A stretch of 64,000 bases of DNA from the NCBI GenBank assembly GCA_041946685.1, contig JBHGAV010000015.1, positions 8,850-72,849 of the forward strand. The letters are read 5' to 3'. The stretch is from JBHGAV01 sp041946685 (GTDB lineage Bacteria; Acidobacteriota; Terriglobia; Bryobacterales; Bryobacteraceae). A program made the position numbers and the translations under genes. The first letter of the stretch is position 1. Each line of letters begins with the position of its first letter. Under the pieces are notes generated by a model. It had not been told where the DNA came from and did no database searches. It saw only the letters and a program-made list of their open reading frames with translations. Of this stretch, positions 33,569-42,006 are shown in pieces.

Positions 33569-34960
33569 TTAGGTCTGGTCACACCAGTTGTCCAGTTCGA
33601 CGACAATCTGGTCCTTGGTCTCCTGCCTCACGTCGCACAGGTATTTCAGCGCGAGTTTCTTCAGGACCTGTTTCTTCAGCGTCTTGGACCCCACCCCAAG
33701 GCCCAGCAGCTTGATGGCGTCTTCCAGTTCAGTGCTGAAGTCCCCGATGTCGAACTCGTCCAGCCCGGACACTTCGATCGTCAGTCCGTCTTCCCGCGCC
33801 GCTTCGATCGCCCGCAGCACCCGCTTCATCGTGTCCTTGACGGCGTCTCCGTACGCCCTCAAGACTTCCTGGGTGATGGTGTAGTCCCTCTGTTTGCTTA
33901 CCCCGGATTGCTGCGAGCTGCCCGTCAGCGTCCCGCCCGCCTGTGTGAGGAGGTAGCACACGCGGTAGATCTCATCCTTGAGGCGGTTCAGGTTTTCCGT
34001 TGCGATCTGGTAGACCTTGCCTTCCGGTTCGGTCCACCCGAACCGGTCCTCTGGTCCCAGTTGGATGTAATAGGAGTCCCCCACAATCTGGTTCCACTCG
34101 CGGTCCGAGTAAATGACCGGCGAGGCGAACAAGCCCATGGTTAATGCCCAGGCCAGCGCGTTGGACTTGTTAAAGTGCTCCAATTGCAGGGAGGCCGCCT
34201 TGTTGGTCAGCCACAGCCCGTCGCTGATGCGGAACGGGAAGACCGGCACTTTGCCCAGCTTCGCCAGCCCGTGCCTTCCCTGGTCCGTGAGTCGCGGCTC
34301 GGCCGTCTTCTGCTGCCCCTCCAGCCTCCGGTAGCTCCTGAACTCCTCCTTGTCGTAGTAGATCCACTTGGTCTCCTTCACCCACGAGCCCGTGCCCGGC
34401 TCGGCCTGGCGCAGGGTCGAAGTCCTGAGTACGATCCACTCCAGGTTCCCCGTGTCGTCGTGGCTCCAGTTGATGACGTCCTGCGCGCCGCAATCTACCA
34501 GGTACGCCCTGGCTTGGCCCGCCGCTTCCTCCTCTGCCCGATTTGCCGGGATTCCCTTTGACCGGGGGAAGTCCACCAGGATGTAGGCTGTTCCCGAAAC
34601 CAATGCCTCTACCAGCACGCGGCGGAAGAAGTCGGACAGACAGGATCCCCTCAGGTCGCAGTCCTCGACGAACTCGGCGTAGAATGCGCGGCCCGTCTCG
34701 CTCGGCCCCTGGAAACTGAGAATCGGCTCCCGCCGGAAGAGCGTCGCCGCGTACCAGTCCACGATGGAGCCGAGGTAATTCTCGTAGAAGACCCGGTGCA
34801 GCCGCTCGTAGTACACGTCCAGCGGTTCGCGGTGCCTTCGGATCAGGTACTCGGCGGCGTTCGCCTTGAACTGCTCTCCTCCTGCGTACAAATCCCTGTA
34901 CTTCCGCCAGGTGGCTTTCCTTGCCGTGTAGTCGGGATGCTCTCGATCGATGTCGAACAC
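33569..34960 (-). CDS. Phage portal protein
   Basis: 463 residues, starting 27 nt after the terminase gene. The sequence has the portal pattern: N-terminal helices (RKATWRKYRDLY, YYERLHRVFYENYL), WYAATLFRREP, a wing domain with SGTAYILVDFPR, and the long helical crown/stem region with KSNALAWAL. It resembles portals of the DUF4055 type. The dodecameric ring would sit at one capsid vertex and dock the terminase. Order terminase-portal-scaffold-coat is classic. Confidence 0.85.
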   Translation of the reverse strand: MFDIDREHPDYTARKATWRKYRDLYAGGEQFKANAAEYLIRRHREPLDVYYERLHRVFYENYLGSIVDWYAATLFRREPILSFQGPSETGRAFYAEFVEDCDLRGSCLSDFFRRVLVEALVSGTAYILVDFPRSKGIPANRAEEEAAGQARAYLVDCGAQDVINWSHDDTGNLEWIVLRTSTLRQAEPGTGSWVKETKWIYYDKEEFRSYRRLEGQQKTAEPRLTDQGRHGLAKLGKVPVFPFRISDGLWLTNKAASLQLEHFNKSNALAWALTMGLFASPVIYSDREWNQIVGDSYYIQLGPEDRFGWTEPEGKVYQIATENLNRLKDEIYRVCYLLTQAGGTLTGSSQQSGVSKQRDYTITQEVLRAYGDAVKDTMKRVLRAIEAAREDGLTIEVSGLDEFDIGDFSTELEDAIKLLGLGVGSKTLKKQVLKKLALKYLCDVRQETKDQIVVELDNWCDQT

Positions 34961-34987
34961 TGTCTTGCCTCCTCCCCATGCGGCGGC

Positions 34988-36292
34988 TTACAGGAGCCGC
35001 TCGCTGCGCTCTCCGGCGCGCCCCTGCGGCCTGCATTCCTGCCAGACTAGGTACCCCAGTGCGTCGGAGTGGTGCGTTCTCCTGGGGTCCTTCTCCTTGT
35101 CGATGACGGAACTGCCCGGCTTGTATGCCACCTGCTCCAGGTCCAGAACCAGCTCCCGGCATCGGGGATGAACCAGCAACCGGGTCTCGCCGTGCGCGGA
35201 GCGCAGCATGGCGTTGACCAGCCCCACCCGCTCCCTGACCTCGGGATTGCTGCGCGGGACCTTGTAGCTCACCAGCTTGTGGCCGCTCTTCGCGAGCGCC
35301 TCCCTCACCATCGCGAAGTCGCTATGGCCGGTGGTCTGCCGCCGGCTCCCCGACGCGTCTCCGTAAACAACCACCCCTCCGGCATGTCGGGGATATCGGT
35401 TCAGGAACTCCTCACACAAGGCCGGAGTCGTTGCCCGGCTCATCGTGAACTCATCAAGCACCTGCACCACCCCGTCCCGTATCTGTGCCACCACCGAGCA
35501 CATCGGGTCCACGTTGAAGTCCAGCGCCCATCGAAGCGGCAGCGCGGAGTCGATTTCAGCCGCCATGAGGTTCTTCGCCCGGTCGAAGGCGTGGTACACT
35601 TGGCCCTCGCTGACGTTCAGGTACCGGCCCAACACCTCTTGCTCGAAGAACCGCCCGTCGTAGCTGTGTTTCAGCCTTTCGTAGTAGTCCGGCACCTTGC
35701 GGAGAAGGTGCTGGTTCTCGTATGGTTCGGCGATCGTCGTCTCGTAACCCGCGACGGGCGACTCCAGAAACCTCCTGTAGACCCAGTCAAATCCCTTCGG
35801 TGTCCAGACGGCGAACCCGCAAAGCCGCTTTGCCTTCGGGTCACGGAGCCGTCCTTCCAGCCGCAGCCACGCCTCTTCCGCGGTGTAGGTCAGCTCGTCC
35901 AGCCCGAACCACGCCAGGTTTGTGCCCCGCAGCCGCTCGTAGTCATCCACGGGCCGGAAGATGATCCGGCTCCGCGTGTCGCATAGCACCAGGATGTTTT
36001 CCGCCTTGTGGTAGTCGTGCGGGATGCGGCTTTGCCCCAGTATCTCGAACAGCGTGCTCTGTGTCGCGTCTCGCAGCATGGGGTACGTCGGAGCTCCCAA
36101 CAACCCCGATCTTCCGGGGTTTAGGTAGCTAAGCCGGATCGCTTCCTGGCATAGCGCCTGGCTCTTCCCAGAGCCCACCGGGCCTGAGAATCCCTTGAAT
36201 CTGGCCGTTGAGGCGTGGAACCGCTGTTGGGAAGGCAGGGGTTGATACTCTATGTTTCGTCTGCATGTTCCTTCTCCTGCGGTTCTACCCAC
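34988..36292 (-). CDS. Phage terminase large subunit
   Basis: 434 residues. ATPase: Walker A GPVGSGKS at residues 37-44 and Walker B WFGLDEL (Asp132, Glu133). Nuclease acidic residues: Asp258 in WALDFNVDP, Asp312 in VVYGDAS and Asp in THHSDALGY near the C-terminus. It should pump and cut DNA during packaging. The start is uncertain: GTG at 36292 would overlap the upstream gene by 43 nt, and no better in-frame start is seen before the ATPase core. All catalytic residues are intact. Confidence 0.9.
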   Translation of the reverse strand: MGRTAGEGTCRRNIEYQPLPSQQRFHASTARFKGFSGPVGSGKSQALCQEAIRLSYLNPGRSGLLGAPTYPMLRDATQSTLFEILGQSRIPHDYHKAENILVLCDTRSRIIFRPVDDYERLRGTNLAWFGLDELTYTAEEAWLRLEGRLRDPKAKRLCGFAVWTPKGFDWVYRRFLESPVAGYETTIAEPYENQHLLRKVPDYYERLKHSYDGRFFEQEVLGRYLNVSEGQVYHAFDRAKNLMAAEIDSALPLRWALDFNVDPMCSVVAQIRDGVVQVLDEFTMSRATTPALCEEFLNRYPRHAGGVVVYGDASGSRRQTTGHSDFAMVREALAKSGHKLVSYKVPRSNPEVRERVGLVNAMLRSAHGETRLLVHPRCRELVLDLEQVAYKPGSSVIDKEKDPRRTHHSDALGYLVWQECRPQGRAGERSERLL

Positions 36293-36528
36293 GTCACTCG
36301 GATCTCCTTTGGTTCCTCTTCGTGCAGGTCCTTGCGGAGTTGCACCAGCCGGACGAAATCTCCTACGGTGAGCTTCACTTCGCCCTTCTCCAACTTGCTC
36401 TCGAAGTCCTTGATGACCTTGTCAAGCAGGTCGCCTCGTCGCGGCTTGCTCGGCCGTTTGCCTCCACTTCCTTTTGCAGCCTGGCCCGCCGGCTTCGTAC
36501 CCTTGCCGGTCTCTTTCAGGTCGCTCAT
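36250..36528 (-). CDS. Small basic protein upstream of terminase (possible small terminase)
   Basis: 92 residues from ATG 36528, preceded by GGAGG with a good spacer. The first ~35 residues are Lys/Gly/Pro-rich and basic (KPAGQAAKGSGGKRPSKPRR); the rest is helical (LLDKVIKDFESKLEKGEV, FVRLVQLRKDLHEE) with an acidic C-terminus. Position next to the large terminase and a possible DNA-binding N-terminus suggest a small-terminase-like role, but no helix-turn-helix can be recognised. Confidence 0.6.
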   Translation of the reverse strand: MSDLKETGKGTKPAGQAAKGSGGKRPSKPRRGDLLDKVIKDFESKLEKGEVKLTVGDFVRLVQLRKDLHEEEPKEIRVTWVEPQEKEHADET

Positions 36529-36666
36529 CCTGGTCCCTCCACAGTGCCAGGAGAATCGCACGCATAAGCTGTTGCCCCCGCCCCTGGGAACCGCAAAGCT
36601 CAGGCTCCCTGCCAACAACCTACCATCGGGAGCCTCTTCCACATGGCGATCACGGGAAATAACCCA
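36529..36666. other. Intergenic segment between phage cassette and ilv promoter
   Basis: 138 bp between the divergent phage cassette and the ilv promoter. The phage transcript must start here or just beyond, but I could not identify a convincing minus-strand promoter, operator or repeat. No gene seen. Confidence 0.5.
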
Positions 36667-36695
36667 TTGAAAATAAACCACCTATTGTGTATGAC
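36667..36695 (+). promoter_or_regulatory. Promoter of the ilv operon
   Basis: TTGAAA (36667-36672), 17-bp spacer, TATGAC (36690-36695). Transcription would start near 36702, about 50 nt before the leader peptide and 360 nt before ilvB, leaving room for the attenuator. Confidence 0.6.
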
Positions 36696-36753
36696 CCGAA
36701 TGTGACCGCTTGTCTTTCGACCCAGAAGATGCTTCGATAAGTGACACTAATGA

Positions 36754-36930
36754 ATGGGTCGACTTGCATTTCATTCTCTTGTGCGGTACCCTTTCTTCGT
36801 GGAGGCGTCGGCGAGAACACTGGCATTGGCCGTTGGCGGGCCGTCATCTCGTCCGAATTCCCTCTCCACTAGCCCTCTCGTCCTTGTAATCACGATCATT
36901 ATTGGGGTCACCGTAGGCGACCCCGCCTGA
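36754..36930 (+). CDS. ilv operon leader peptide
   Basis: 58 codons from ATG 36754 (GTG 36781 would give 49). Residues 42-54 read LVLVITIIIGVTV: ten of thirteen are Leu, Val or Ile, which are the end products of the operon. The peptide ends GDPA, reminiscent of the NAP end of E. coli IvbL. When branched-chain aminoacyl-tRNAs are scarce the ribosome should stall in this cluster and uncover the antiterminator. Neither start has a strong Shine-Dalgarno, so the start is uncertain; the codon run and the structures after it are the main evidence. Confidence 0.75.
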   Translation: MGRLAFHSLVRYPFFVEASARTLALAVGGPSSRPNSLSTSPLVLVITIIIGVTVGDPA

Positions 36931-36997
36931 GTAGGTCCTGGGAATCGTCCAGGGGCCACTGGCGGGGGAGAAAGCCTCAGCCGGTGGCCCTTTCTGC
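36904..36997 (+). promoter_or_regulatory. Transcription attenuator of the ilv operon
   Basis: Three competing structures are visible. Pause hairpin: GGGGTC (36904-36909) with GACCCC (36919-36924), inside the end of the leader peptide. Terminator: GGGCCACTGGC (36953-36963) with GCCGGTGGCCC (36980-36990), one G-T pair, followed by TTTCT. Antiterminator: CCCCGCC (36921-36927) with GGCGGGG (36961-36967), which uses one arm of each of the others and encloses a small CCTGG/CCAGG hairpin. This is the textbook arrangement of amino acid attenuators. Confidence 0.8.
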
Positions 36998-37010
36998 TAT
37001 GGGGGCATTC

Positions 37011-37032
37011 AGGGCGAGCTTCAGCTTGCCCT
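37011..37032 (+). other. Hairpin just before the ilvB ribosome binding site
   Basis: AGGGCGAGCT (37011-37020) and AGCTTGCCCT (37023-37032) form a near-perfect stem with one G-T pair. It ends 4 nt before AGGAGGT (37037-37043). It may stabilise the 5' end of the message after read-through or modulate ilvB translation. Confidence 0.4.
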
Positions 37033-37059
37033 CAATAGGAGGTTTGGAGAACGATAACG

Positions 37060-38790
37060 ATGTCGAACCTGATGAGCGGAGCAAGAATGTTGCTGGAGTG
37101 CTTGGTTCGGGAAGGAGCCGAGTGCATTTTTGGGTATCCTGGCGGCGTCACCCTTCCTTTCTACGACGCTATGTACGACCACCCCATGCGTCACGTCCTT
37201 GTTCGTCACGAGGAGAACGCCTGTTTTGCCGCCCAGGGCTATGCCATCGCCACGGGCCGGGTGGGCGTCTGCTGCGCTACTTCAGGACCCGGCGCCACCA
37301 ACCTGGTGACTGGTCTGGTCAATGCATTGATGGACTCCACGCCCGTCGTGGCCATCACGGGACAGGTGGCCACCAAGCTGATCGGCAGCGACGCGTTCCA
37401 AGAGGCCGACACCTTCGGGATAACCCGCTCCTGTACCAAGCACAACTACCTGGTGAAGAGTTTGGCTGACCTGCCTCAGATCGTCCACGAAGCGTTCTAC
37501 ATCGCCGGCACCGGACGCCCGGGCCCGGTTCTCATCGACGTGCCAAAGGACGTGTTTCAGGGTCAGGCCCGCTACACACCGGTCTCTTCGATTCACCTGC
37601 CCGGTTACAGGGTCTACGCGGAGGGTCACACCGGTCAGATCCGCCGCGCCGCTCAGATGATCTGGGATGCGCAACGTCCCATCGTCTACGCAGGTGGCGG
37701 CATCGTCGCTGCCGGCGCCTCCGCCCAGCTCCGTACCCTGGTGGAGACCGTGGATATGCCGGCCGTCTGTACGCTCATGGCTCTCGGTGCTCTCCCCGCC
37801 GACCATCCCAACTTCATCAGCATGCCAGGCATGCACGGCAGCTACGCCGCCAACATGGCGCTGACTCAGGCCGACCTCCTCATCGCCCTTGGAACTCGCT
37901 TTGATGACCGCGTCACCGGTCGGCTGTCCGCCTTTGCCCCTCACGCCAAGGTGATCCACGTCGACATCGATCCCTCTGAAGTTGGTAAGAACCGGATGCC
38001 GGATCTCCCCATTGTGGGTGATGCCCGTCGCGTGCTGGAGAAACTGAACCATATGCTGATCGAGACGAAACCCGCTTCGGCTGAGCGCAACGCCGCCGGT
38101 CGTCGGGCTTGGCGGCGCCAGGTCCAGGAGTGGCAGGATGAGCACCCTCTGGTCCCTCCCCCACCCGGTGACGAGATCAAGCCCCAGCACGTCATGGCCG
38201 AGATCGACCGGATCTCCGGAGGCGCCGCCATCGTCACCTCCGATGTCGGCCAGCACCAGATGTGGGCGGCCCAGTTCATCCGCTTTAAGGAGCCTCGCCA
38301 TTGGATCAACTCCGGTGGCCTCGGATCCATGGGCTTCGGTTTGCCGGCTGCCATCGGAGCGCAGTTCGCCCGGCCGGAGAAGCTGGTCTTTGCGGTGGTC
38401 GGTGACGGTGGTTTTCAGATGTCCCTTCCCGAGCTGGCTACCCTGGTCAACTACGGCCTCCCTGTCAAGGTCGTTGTCCTCAACAACGGCTATCTCGGCA
38501 TGGTGCGCCAGTGGCAGGAGCTCTTCTTCAATAATCGGACCTGCGCCGTCGAGCTTGACGGCTTCCCCAACGTCGAGAAGCTGGCGGCCGCGTATGGTTT
38601 TACCGGCCGCACGATTGAGAAGCCTCACGAGCTTGTCCCCGCCCTCCGTGCGGCTGTGGACGAGCCCGGTCCGTACCTGCTCAACGTGAAGGTTTCGCCG
38701 CACGAGAATGTCTTTCCCATGGTGCCGGCGGGCAGCGCGATCAGCGAAATGGTCCTGGCGCCCCCGCAACCGGTCGAGATGCCGAACTAA
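37060..38790 (+). CDS. ilvB: Acetolactate synthase, catalytic subunit
   Basis: 576 residues. Condenses two pyruvates, or pyruvate and 2-oxobutyrate, to acetohydroxy acids, the first common step of Val, Leu and Ile synthesis. The catalytic Glu is in RHEENACFAAQGYA, the FAD and central domain is intact, and the ThDP-metal motif GDGGFQMSLPELATLVNYGL with VVLNNGYLGMV is clear. Two possible ribosome sites precede the ATG: AGGAGGT 16 nt and GGAG 10 nt upstream. First structural gene after the attenuator; regulatory subunit follows 20 nt later. Confidence 0.97.
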   Translation: MSNLMSGARMLLECLVREGAECIFGYPGGVTLPFYDAMYDHPMRHVLVRHEENACFAAQGYAIATGRVGVCCATSGPGATNLVTGLVNALMDSTPVVAITGQVATKLIGSDAFQEADTFGITRSCTKHNYLVKSLADLPQIVHEAFYIAGTGRPGPVLIDVPKDVFQGQARYTPVSSIHLPGYRVYAEGHTGQIRRAAQMIWDAQRPIVYAGGGIVAAGASAQLRTLVETVDMPAVCTLMALGALPADHPNFISMPGMHGSYAANMALTQADLLIALGTRFDDRVTGRLSAFAPHAKVIHVDIDPSEVGKNRMPDLPIVGDARRVLEKLNHMLIETKPASAERNAAGRRAWRRQVQEWQDEHPLVPPPPGDEIKPQHVMAEIDRISGGAAIVTSDVGQHQMWAAQFIRFKEPRHWINSGGLGSMGFGLPAAIGAQFARPEKLVFAVVGDGGFQMSLPELATLVNYGLPVKVVVLNNGYLGMVRQWQELFFNNRTCAVELDGFPNVEKLAAAYGFTGRTIEKPHELVPALRAAVDEPGPYLLNVKVSPHENVFPMVPAGSAISEMVLAPPQPVEMPN

Positions 38791-38810
38791 ACAGGAGGAA
38801 CCTGACGCCC

Positions 38811-39368
38811 ATGCTACAGGTCATTTCACTACTCGTCGAGAACAAGCCCGGAGCCTTGATGCGCGTGACCGGCGTTCTTACCGCTCGCGGCTACAACATT
38901 GAGAGCCTCACTGTGGCGAGAACGCTGGACCCGGACCTCTCCCACATGACCATCGTCGTGGACGTTGACCCGAGCCTGCGCAGCCTCGTCGTCAAGCAGA
39001 TGAACCGGCTCGTCAATGTCCTCCAGATTACCGACCTTACGGAAAGCCGCGCCGTCGTGCGCGAGATGGTCCTGGTCCGGCTCAAGGCCCCAACCGACCG
39101 CCGTACCGCTATCCTGAAGGAAGCTGAGATATTCGGCGCGCGTGTCATCGACTCGTCGGTCGACGGCTTCGCCCTGGAGGCTACCGGCGATCCCGAGAAA
39201 CTGGACGAGTTCATCGAGATCATGCGAAGCTACGGAGAATTCGAGGCGACTCGCTCGGGTAGAGTCGCCATGTCACTGGAGGGCAAGAAACCCCGTCTCT
39301 CCCCTCCGGTGCCCACGCGGGCGGACGCTGAGAGACTGGACGAGAGGAATGGAGTCATCAATGGCTAA
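38811..39368 (+). CDS. ilvN: Acetolactate synthase, regulatory subunit
   Basis: 185 residues with the N-terminal ACT domain (LLVENKPGALMRVTGVLTARGYNI) that binds valine for feedback inhibition, and the small-subunit C-terminal domain (SVDGFALEATGDPEKLDEFI). The length suits the long IlvH/IlvN form. SD AGGAGGA precedes the ATG. Its stop overlaps the ilvC start by 8 nt, so expression is coupled. Confidence 0.95.
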   Translation: MLQVISLLVENKPGALMRVTGVLTARGYNIESLTVARTLDPDLSHMTIVVDVDPSLRSLVVKQMNRLVNVLQITDLTESRAVVREMVLVRLKAPTDRRTAILKEAEIFGARVIDSSVDGFALEATGDPEKLDEFIEIMRSYGEFEATRSGRVAMSLEGKKPRLSPPVPTRADAERLDERNGVING

Positions 39369-40380
39369 ACGCTACTACGAGAAAGATGGGAATCTGAATC
39401 AGCTTAAGAACAAGACCGTCGCCATCATTGGATACGGCAGTCAGGGACACGCGCACGCGCTCAATCTGCGCGACTCCGGTGTCAGCGTTGTCGTGTCCGA
39501 ATTGCCCGGCACTCCCAGTTGGGAGAAGGCGAAGTCCGCCGGGTTGCGCGTCGTGGACGCTGCCGAGGCTGCCAAGGTGGGTGACGTCATCATGATCCTG
39601 GTGGCCGACCATCATCAGGCCGGCTTGTACCAGTCGTCGATCGCGCCCCAGATGAGGGCGGGGAAGACCCTGATGTTCGCCCACGGTTTCAACATCCACT
39701 TCGGGCAGATCGTTCCGCCCAAGGACGTGGACGTGTCCATGATCGCTCCCAAGGCGCCCGGCCATCGCGTCCGCGAGCTGTTCACCGAGGGCGTCGGCGT
39801 GCCGGCCCTGGTCGCCGTGCACCAGAACGCCTCCGGACAGGCTTTGGAGAACGCGCTCGCCTACGCTTTGGCCCTTGGTTGCCTCAAGGCCGGGGTCATC
39901 GAGACCACCTTCAAGGAGGAAACCGAGAGCGATCTGTTCGGCGAACAGGCCGTTCTATGCGGCGGTTGCAGCGAGTTGATCCGGGCGGGTTTCGAGACCC
40001 TGGTCGAGGCCGGTTACGCCCCTGAGATCGCCTACTTCGAGTGCCTGCACGAGCTCAAGCTCATCGTCGATCTTATCCAGGAGGGCGGACTCGGCTACAT
40101 GCGCTATTCCGTCTCCGATACCGCCGAGTACGGCGACTACACCCGCGGGCCCAGGATCATCAACCAGGAGACACGCAAGGAAATGAAGAAGATCCTCGCC
40201 GAAGTCCAGTCCGGCCAATTCGCCAGGGAGTGGATCGAGGAGAACAAGTCCGGCCGCAAGAACTTCCTGGCCATGCGCGAAGCCGCCCGCCATCAGCCCG
40301 TGGAAGAGGTGGGACGCGAGCTGCGCGAAATGATGACTTTCCTGAAGAAGAAGAAGGAGGCGGGCGTACCTCTGGAGTAG
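39361..40380 (+). CDS. ilvC: Ketol-acid reductoisomerase (class I)
   Basis: 339 residues. Isomerises and reduces acetohydroxy acids to dihydroxy acids with NADPH. The Rossmann motif GYGSQGHAHALNLRDSG, the metal-binding Asp/Glu residues (KEETESDLFGEQ) and the SDTAEYGDYTRGPRII segment are present; the length is that of class I enzymes. The ATG at 39361, with GGAG 6 nt upstream inside ilvN, was chosen because MAKRYYEKDGN is a typical start. Confidence 0.97.
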   Translation: MAKRYYEKDGNLNQLKNKTVAIIGYGSQGHAHALNLRDSGVSVVVSELPGTPSWEKAKSAGLRVVDAAEAAKVGDVIMILVADHHQAGLYQSSIAPQMRAGKTLMFAHGFNIHFGQIVPPKDVDVSMIAPKAPGHRVRELFTEGVGVPALVAVHQNASGQALENALAYALALGCLKAGVIETTFKEETESDLFGEQAVLCGGCSELIRAGFETLVEAGYAPEIAYFECLHELKLIVDLIQEGGLGYMRYSVSDTAEYGDYTRGPRIINQETRKEMKKILAEVQSGQFAREWIEENKSGRKNFLAMREAARHQPVEEVGRELREMMTFLKKKKEAGVPLE

Positions 40381-40389
40381 CCTGCCGGC

Positions 40390-42006
40390 ATGCGTATGAA
40401 GATCTTCACCCTGGACACCACCCTTCGGGACGGCACTCAAGGCGAGGCCGTCTCATTCACTGTGGATGACAAGCTGGCGATTGCTCTCAAGCTGGACGAG
40501 CTTGGCATCGACTACATCGAAGGCGGTTGGCCGGGTTCCAACCCCAGGGACAAGGAGTTCTTCGCTCGCGCCAAGGACCTGAAGCTCAAGCATGCCCGGC
40601 TGACCGCTTTCGGCTCCACCCGGTTCGCCAAGAACCCCGTGGAGCGTGACCCCAACGTCCATGCCCTTCTCGAATCGGGCACGCCCGTGATCTCGGTCTT
40701 CGGAAAGTCCTGGGACCTTCATACCCAGCGTGCCCTCGGAATCTCGGAGGACCAGAACCTCAAGCTGATCTCGGAGACCGTCGCCTACCTCAAAGCCCAC
40801 GGCCGCGAGGTGATCTTCGACGCCGAACACTTCTTTGACGGCTACCGCTCCAATCAGGCCTTCGCCTTGCGGGCTCTGGAAGCCGCCAAAACCGCTGGGG
40901 CCGATGTGCTTTGCCTGTGCGACACCAACGGCGGCACTCTTACCGGGCTGCTGGCCGAGATCGTCGCCGATGTGCGCAAGCGCTTCGACGGCGTGATCGG
41001 GATCCACTGCCACAACGACTCCGACGTCGCTGTCGCCAACACCGTCGCGGCTGTGGAGCAGGGGGTCACCCACGTTCAGGGCTGCATGAATGGTTATGGG
41101 GAGCGCTGCGGGAACGCCAACCTCTGTTCGGTGATCGCCAATCTGGAGTTGAAGCTTGGTCACACCGTTGTCGGTTCTGAGAACCTGGCCAACCTCACCG
41201 CGGCCGCCCGCTTCGTGGCCGAACTCGCCAATCTCCACATGCGGAACGAGCAGCCCTACGTCGGCCACAGTGCGTTCGCCCACAAAGGCGGTGTTCACGT
41301 AAGCGCCGTGCTTAAGGACCCCGCGACTTACGAACACGTCCAGCCCGAAACCGTCGGCAACCGCCAGCGGGTGCTGCTCAGCGACCTTTCGGGTCGCGCC
41401 AACATCCTCTATAAACTCAAGCAGCACGGCATAACAGATCGCCTGGGCGAGGACGCTCGCCGGGAGCTGCTCGAGCGCATCAAGCATCTCGAGTTTTTGG
41501 GCTATGAGCTGGAAGCGGCCGAGGGGACCTTCGAGCTTCTGGTCCGGGAAGCTCTCCACCCCGGCCTTCATTTCTTCGATCTGGTCAGCTTCGACGTCTC
41601 CACCAAGATGACCGGCGCGAAGTCCTCGCGCAGCACGGCTACCGTCACGATCAAGGCGCAGGATGGCGTGCACTCGGCCACCGCCGGCGGCCACGGCCCG
41701 GTGAACGCTCTCGATCTCTGCCTCCGCCAGTGCCTGTCGACGCTCTACCCCTCCATTGCCGAAGTGCGCCTTGTGGATTATAAGGTGCGTGTGCTGGAGC
41801 CCCGTAAGGGAACGGCGGCCAAGGTCCGCGTGCTCATCGAATGGAGCGACCACCGCCGGAGCTGGACCACGGTCGGCGTCTCCGACAACGTCATCGAGGC
41901 CAGTTGGCAGGCCCTGGTTGACGCCATCCGCCTCGAGTTGATGCGGTTGGTGGAGAAAGATGAGACCATTGAGAAGGCCGTCGAAGACTACTGCTGGGGC
42001 GTCTAG
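40390..42006 (+). CDS. cimA: (R)-citramalate synthase
   Basis: 538 residues. LeuA-family barrel with TLRDGTQGE, HCHND and GYGERCGNANL, then the C-terminal LeuA dimer/allosteric domain. The length, the opening KIFTLDTTLRDGTQGE and the location inside an ilv operon fit citramalate synthase, which makes 2-oxobutyrate for isoleucine from pyruvate and acetyl-CoA without threonine. Isopropylmalate or homocitrate synthase are alternatives, less likely by sequence. It begins 9 nt after ilvC; a second ATG lies at 40396. Confidence 0.88.
   Translation: MRMKIFTLDTTLRDGTQGEAVSFTVDDKLAIALKLDELGIDYIEGGWPGSNPRDKEFFARAKDLKLKHARLTAFGSTRFAKNPVERDPNVHALLESGTPVISVFGKSWDLHTQRALGISEDQNLKLISETVAYLKAHGREVIFDAEHFFDGYRSNQAFALRALEAAKTAGADVLCLCDTNGGTLTGLLAEIVADVRKRFDGVIGIHCHNDSDVAVANTVAAVEQGVTHVQGCMNGYGERCGNANLCSVIANLELKLGHTVVGSENLANLTAAARFVAELANLHMRNEQPYVGHSAFAHKGGVHVSAVLKDPATYEHVQPETVGNRQRVLLSDLSGRANILYKLKQHGITDRLGEDARRELLERIKHLEFLGYELEAAEGTFELLVREALHPGLHFFDLVSFDVSTKMTGAKSSRSTATVTIKAQDGVHSATAGGHGPVNALDLCLRQCLSTLYPSIAEVRLVDYKVRVLEPRKGTAAKVRVLIEWSDHRRSWTTVGVSDNVIEASWQALVDAIRLELMRLVEKDETIEKAVEDYCWGV

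Larger units (their letters stand above)
22698..36528 (-). mobile_element. Compact siphovirus-type head-tail cassette (prophage remnant or GTA-like element)
   Basis: About 13.8 kb of uninterrupted minus-strand genes in canonical siphophage order: small protein, large terminase, portal, scaffold, coat, connectors, tail terminator, tail tube, chaperone pair with frameshift, tape measure, distal tail proteins, tail tip. All reading frames are open. No integrase, excisionase, repressor, replication, holin, endolysin or fibre gene, and no attachment-site repeats, were seen. It lies between the ilv attenuator region and a wzt-like gene. Intact structural genes with no mobility or lysis genes suit a domesticated GTA-like particle or a partial prophage; the sequence alone cannot decide. 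Confidence 0.8.

Noticed and set aside
22429..36700. attL/attR repeats or tRNA integration site flanking the phage cassette
   Set aside because: No tRNA gene and no direct repeat of useful length were seen on comparing the two flanks by eye; a computed search would be needed.
37282..38769. Long minus-strand frame opposite ilvB
   Set aside because: Mirror of ilvB codons; no recognisable motif, no start signals. The same applies to 40453-41853 opposite cimA and 45063-46091 opposite accC.
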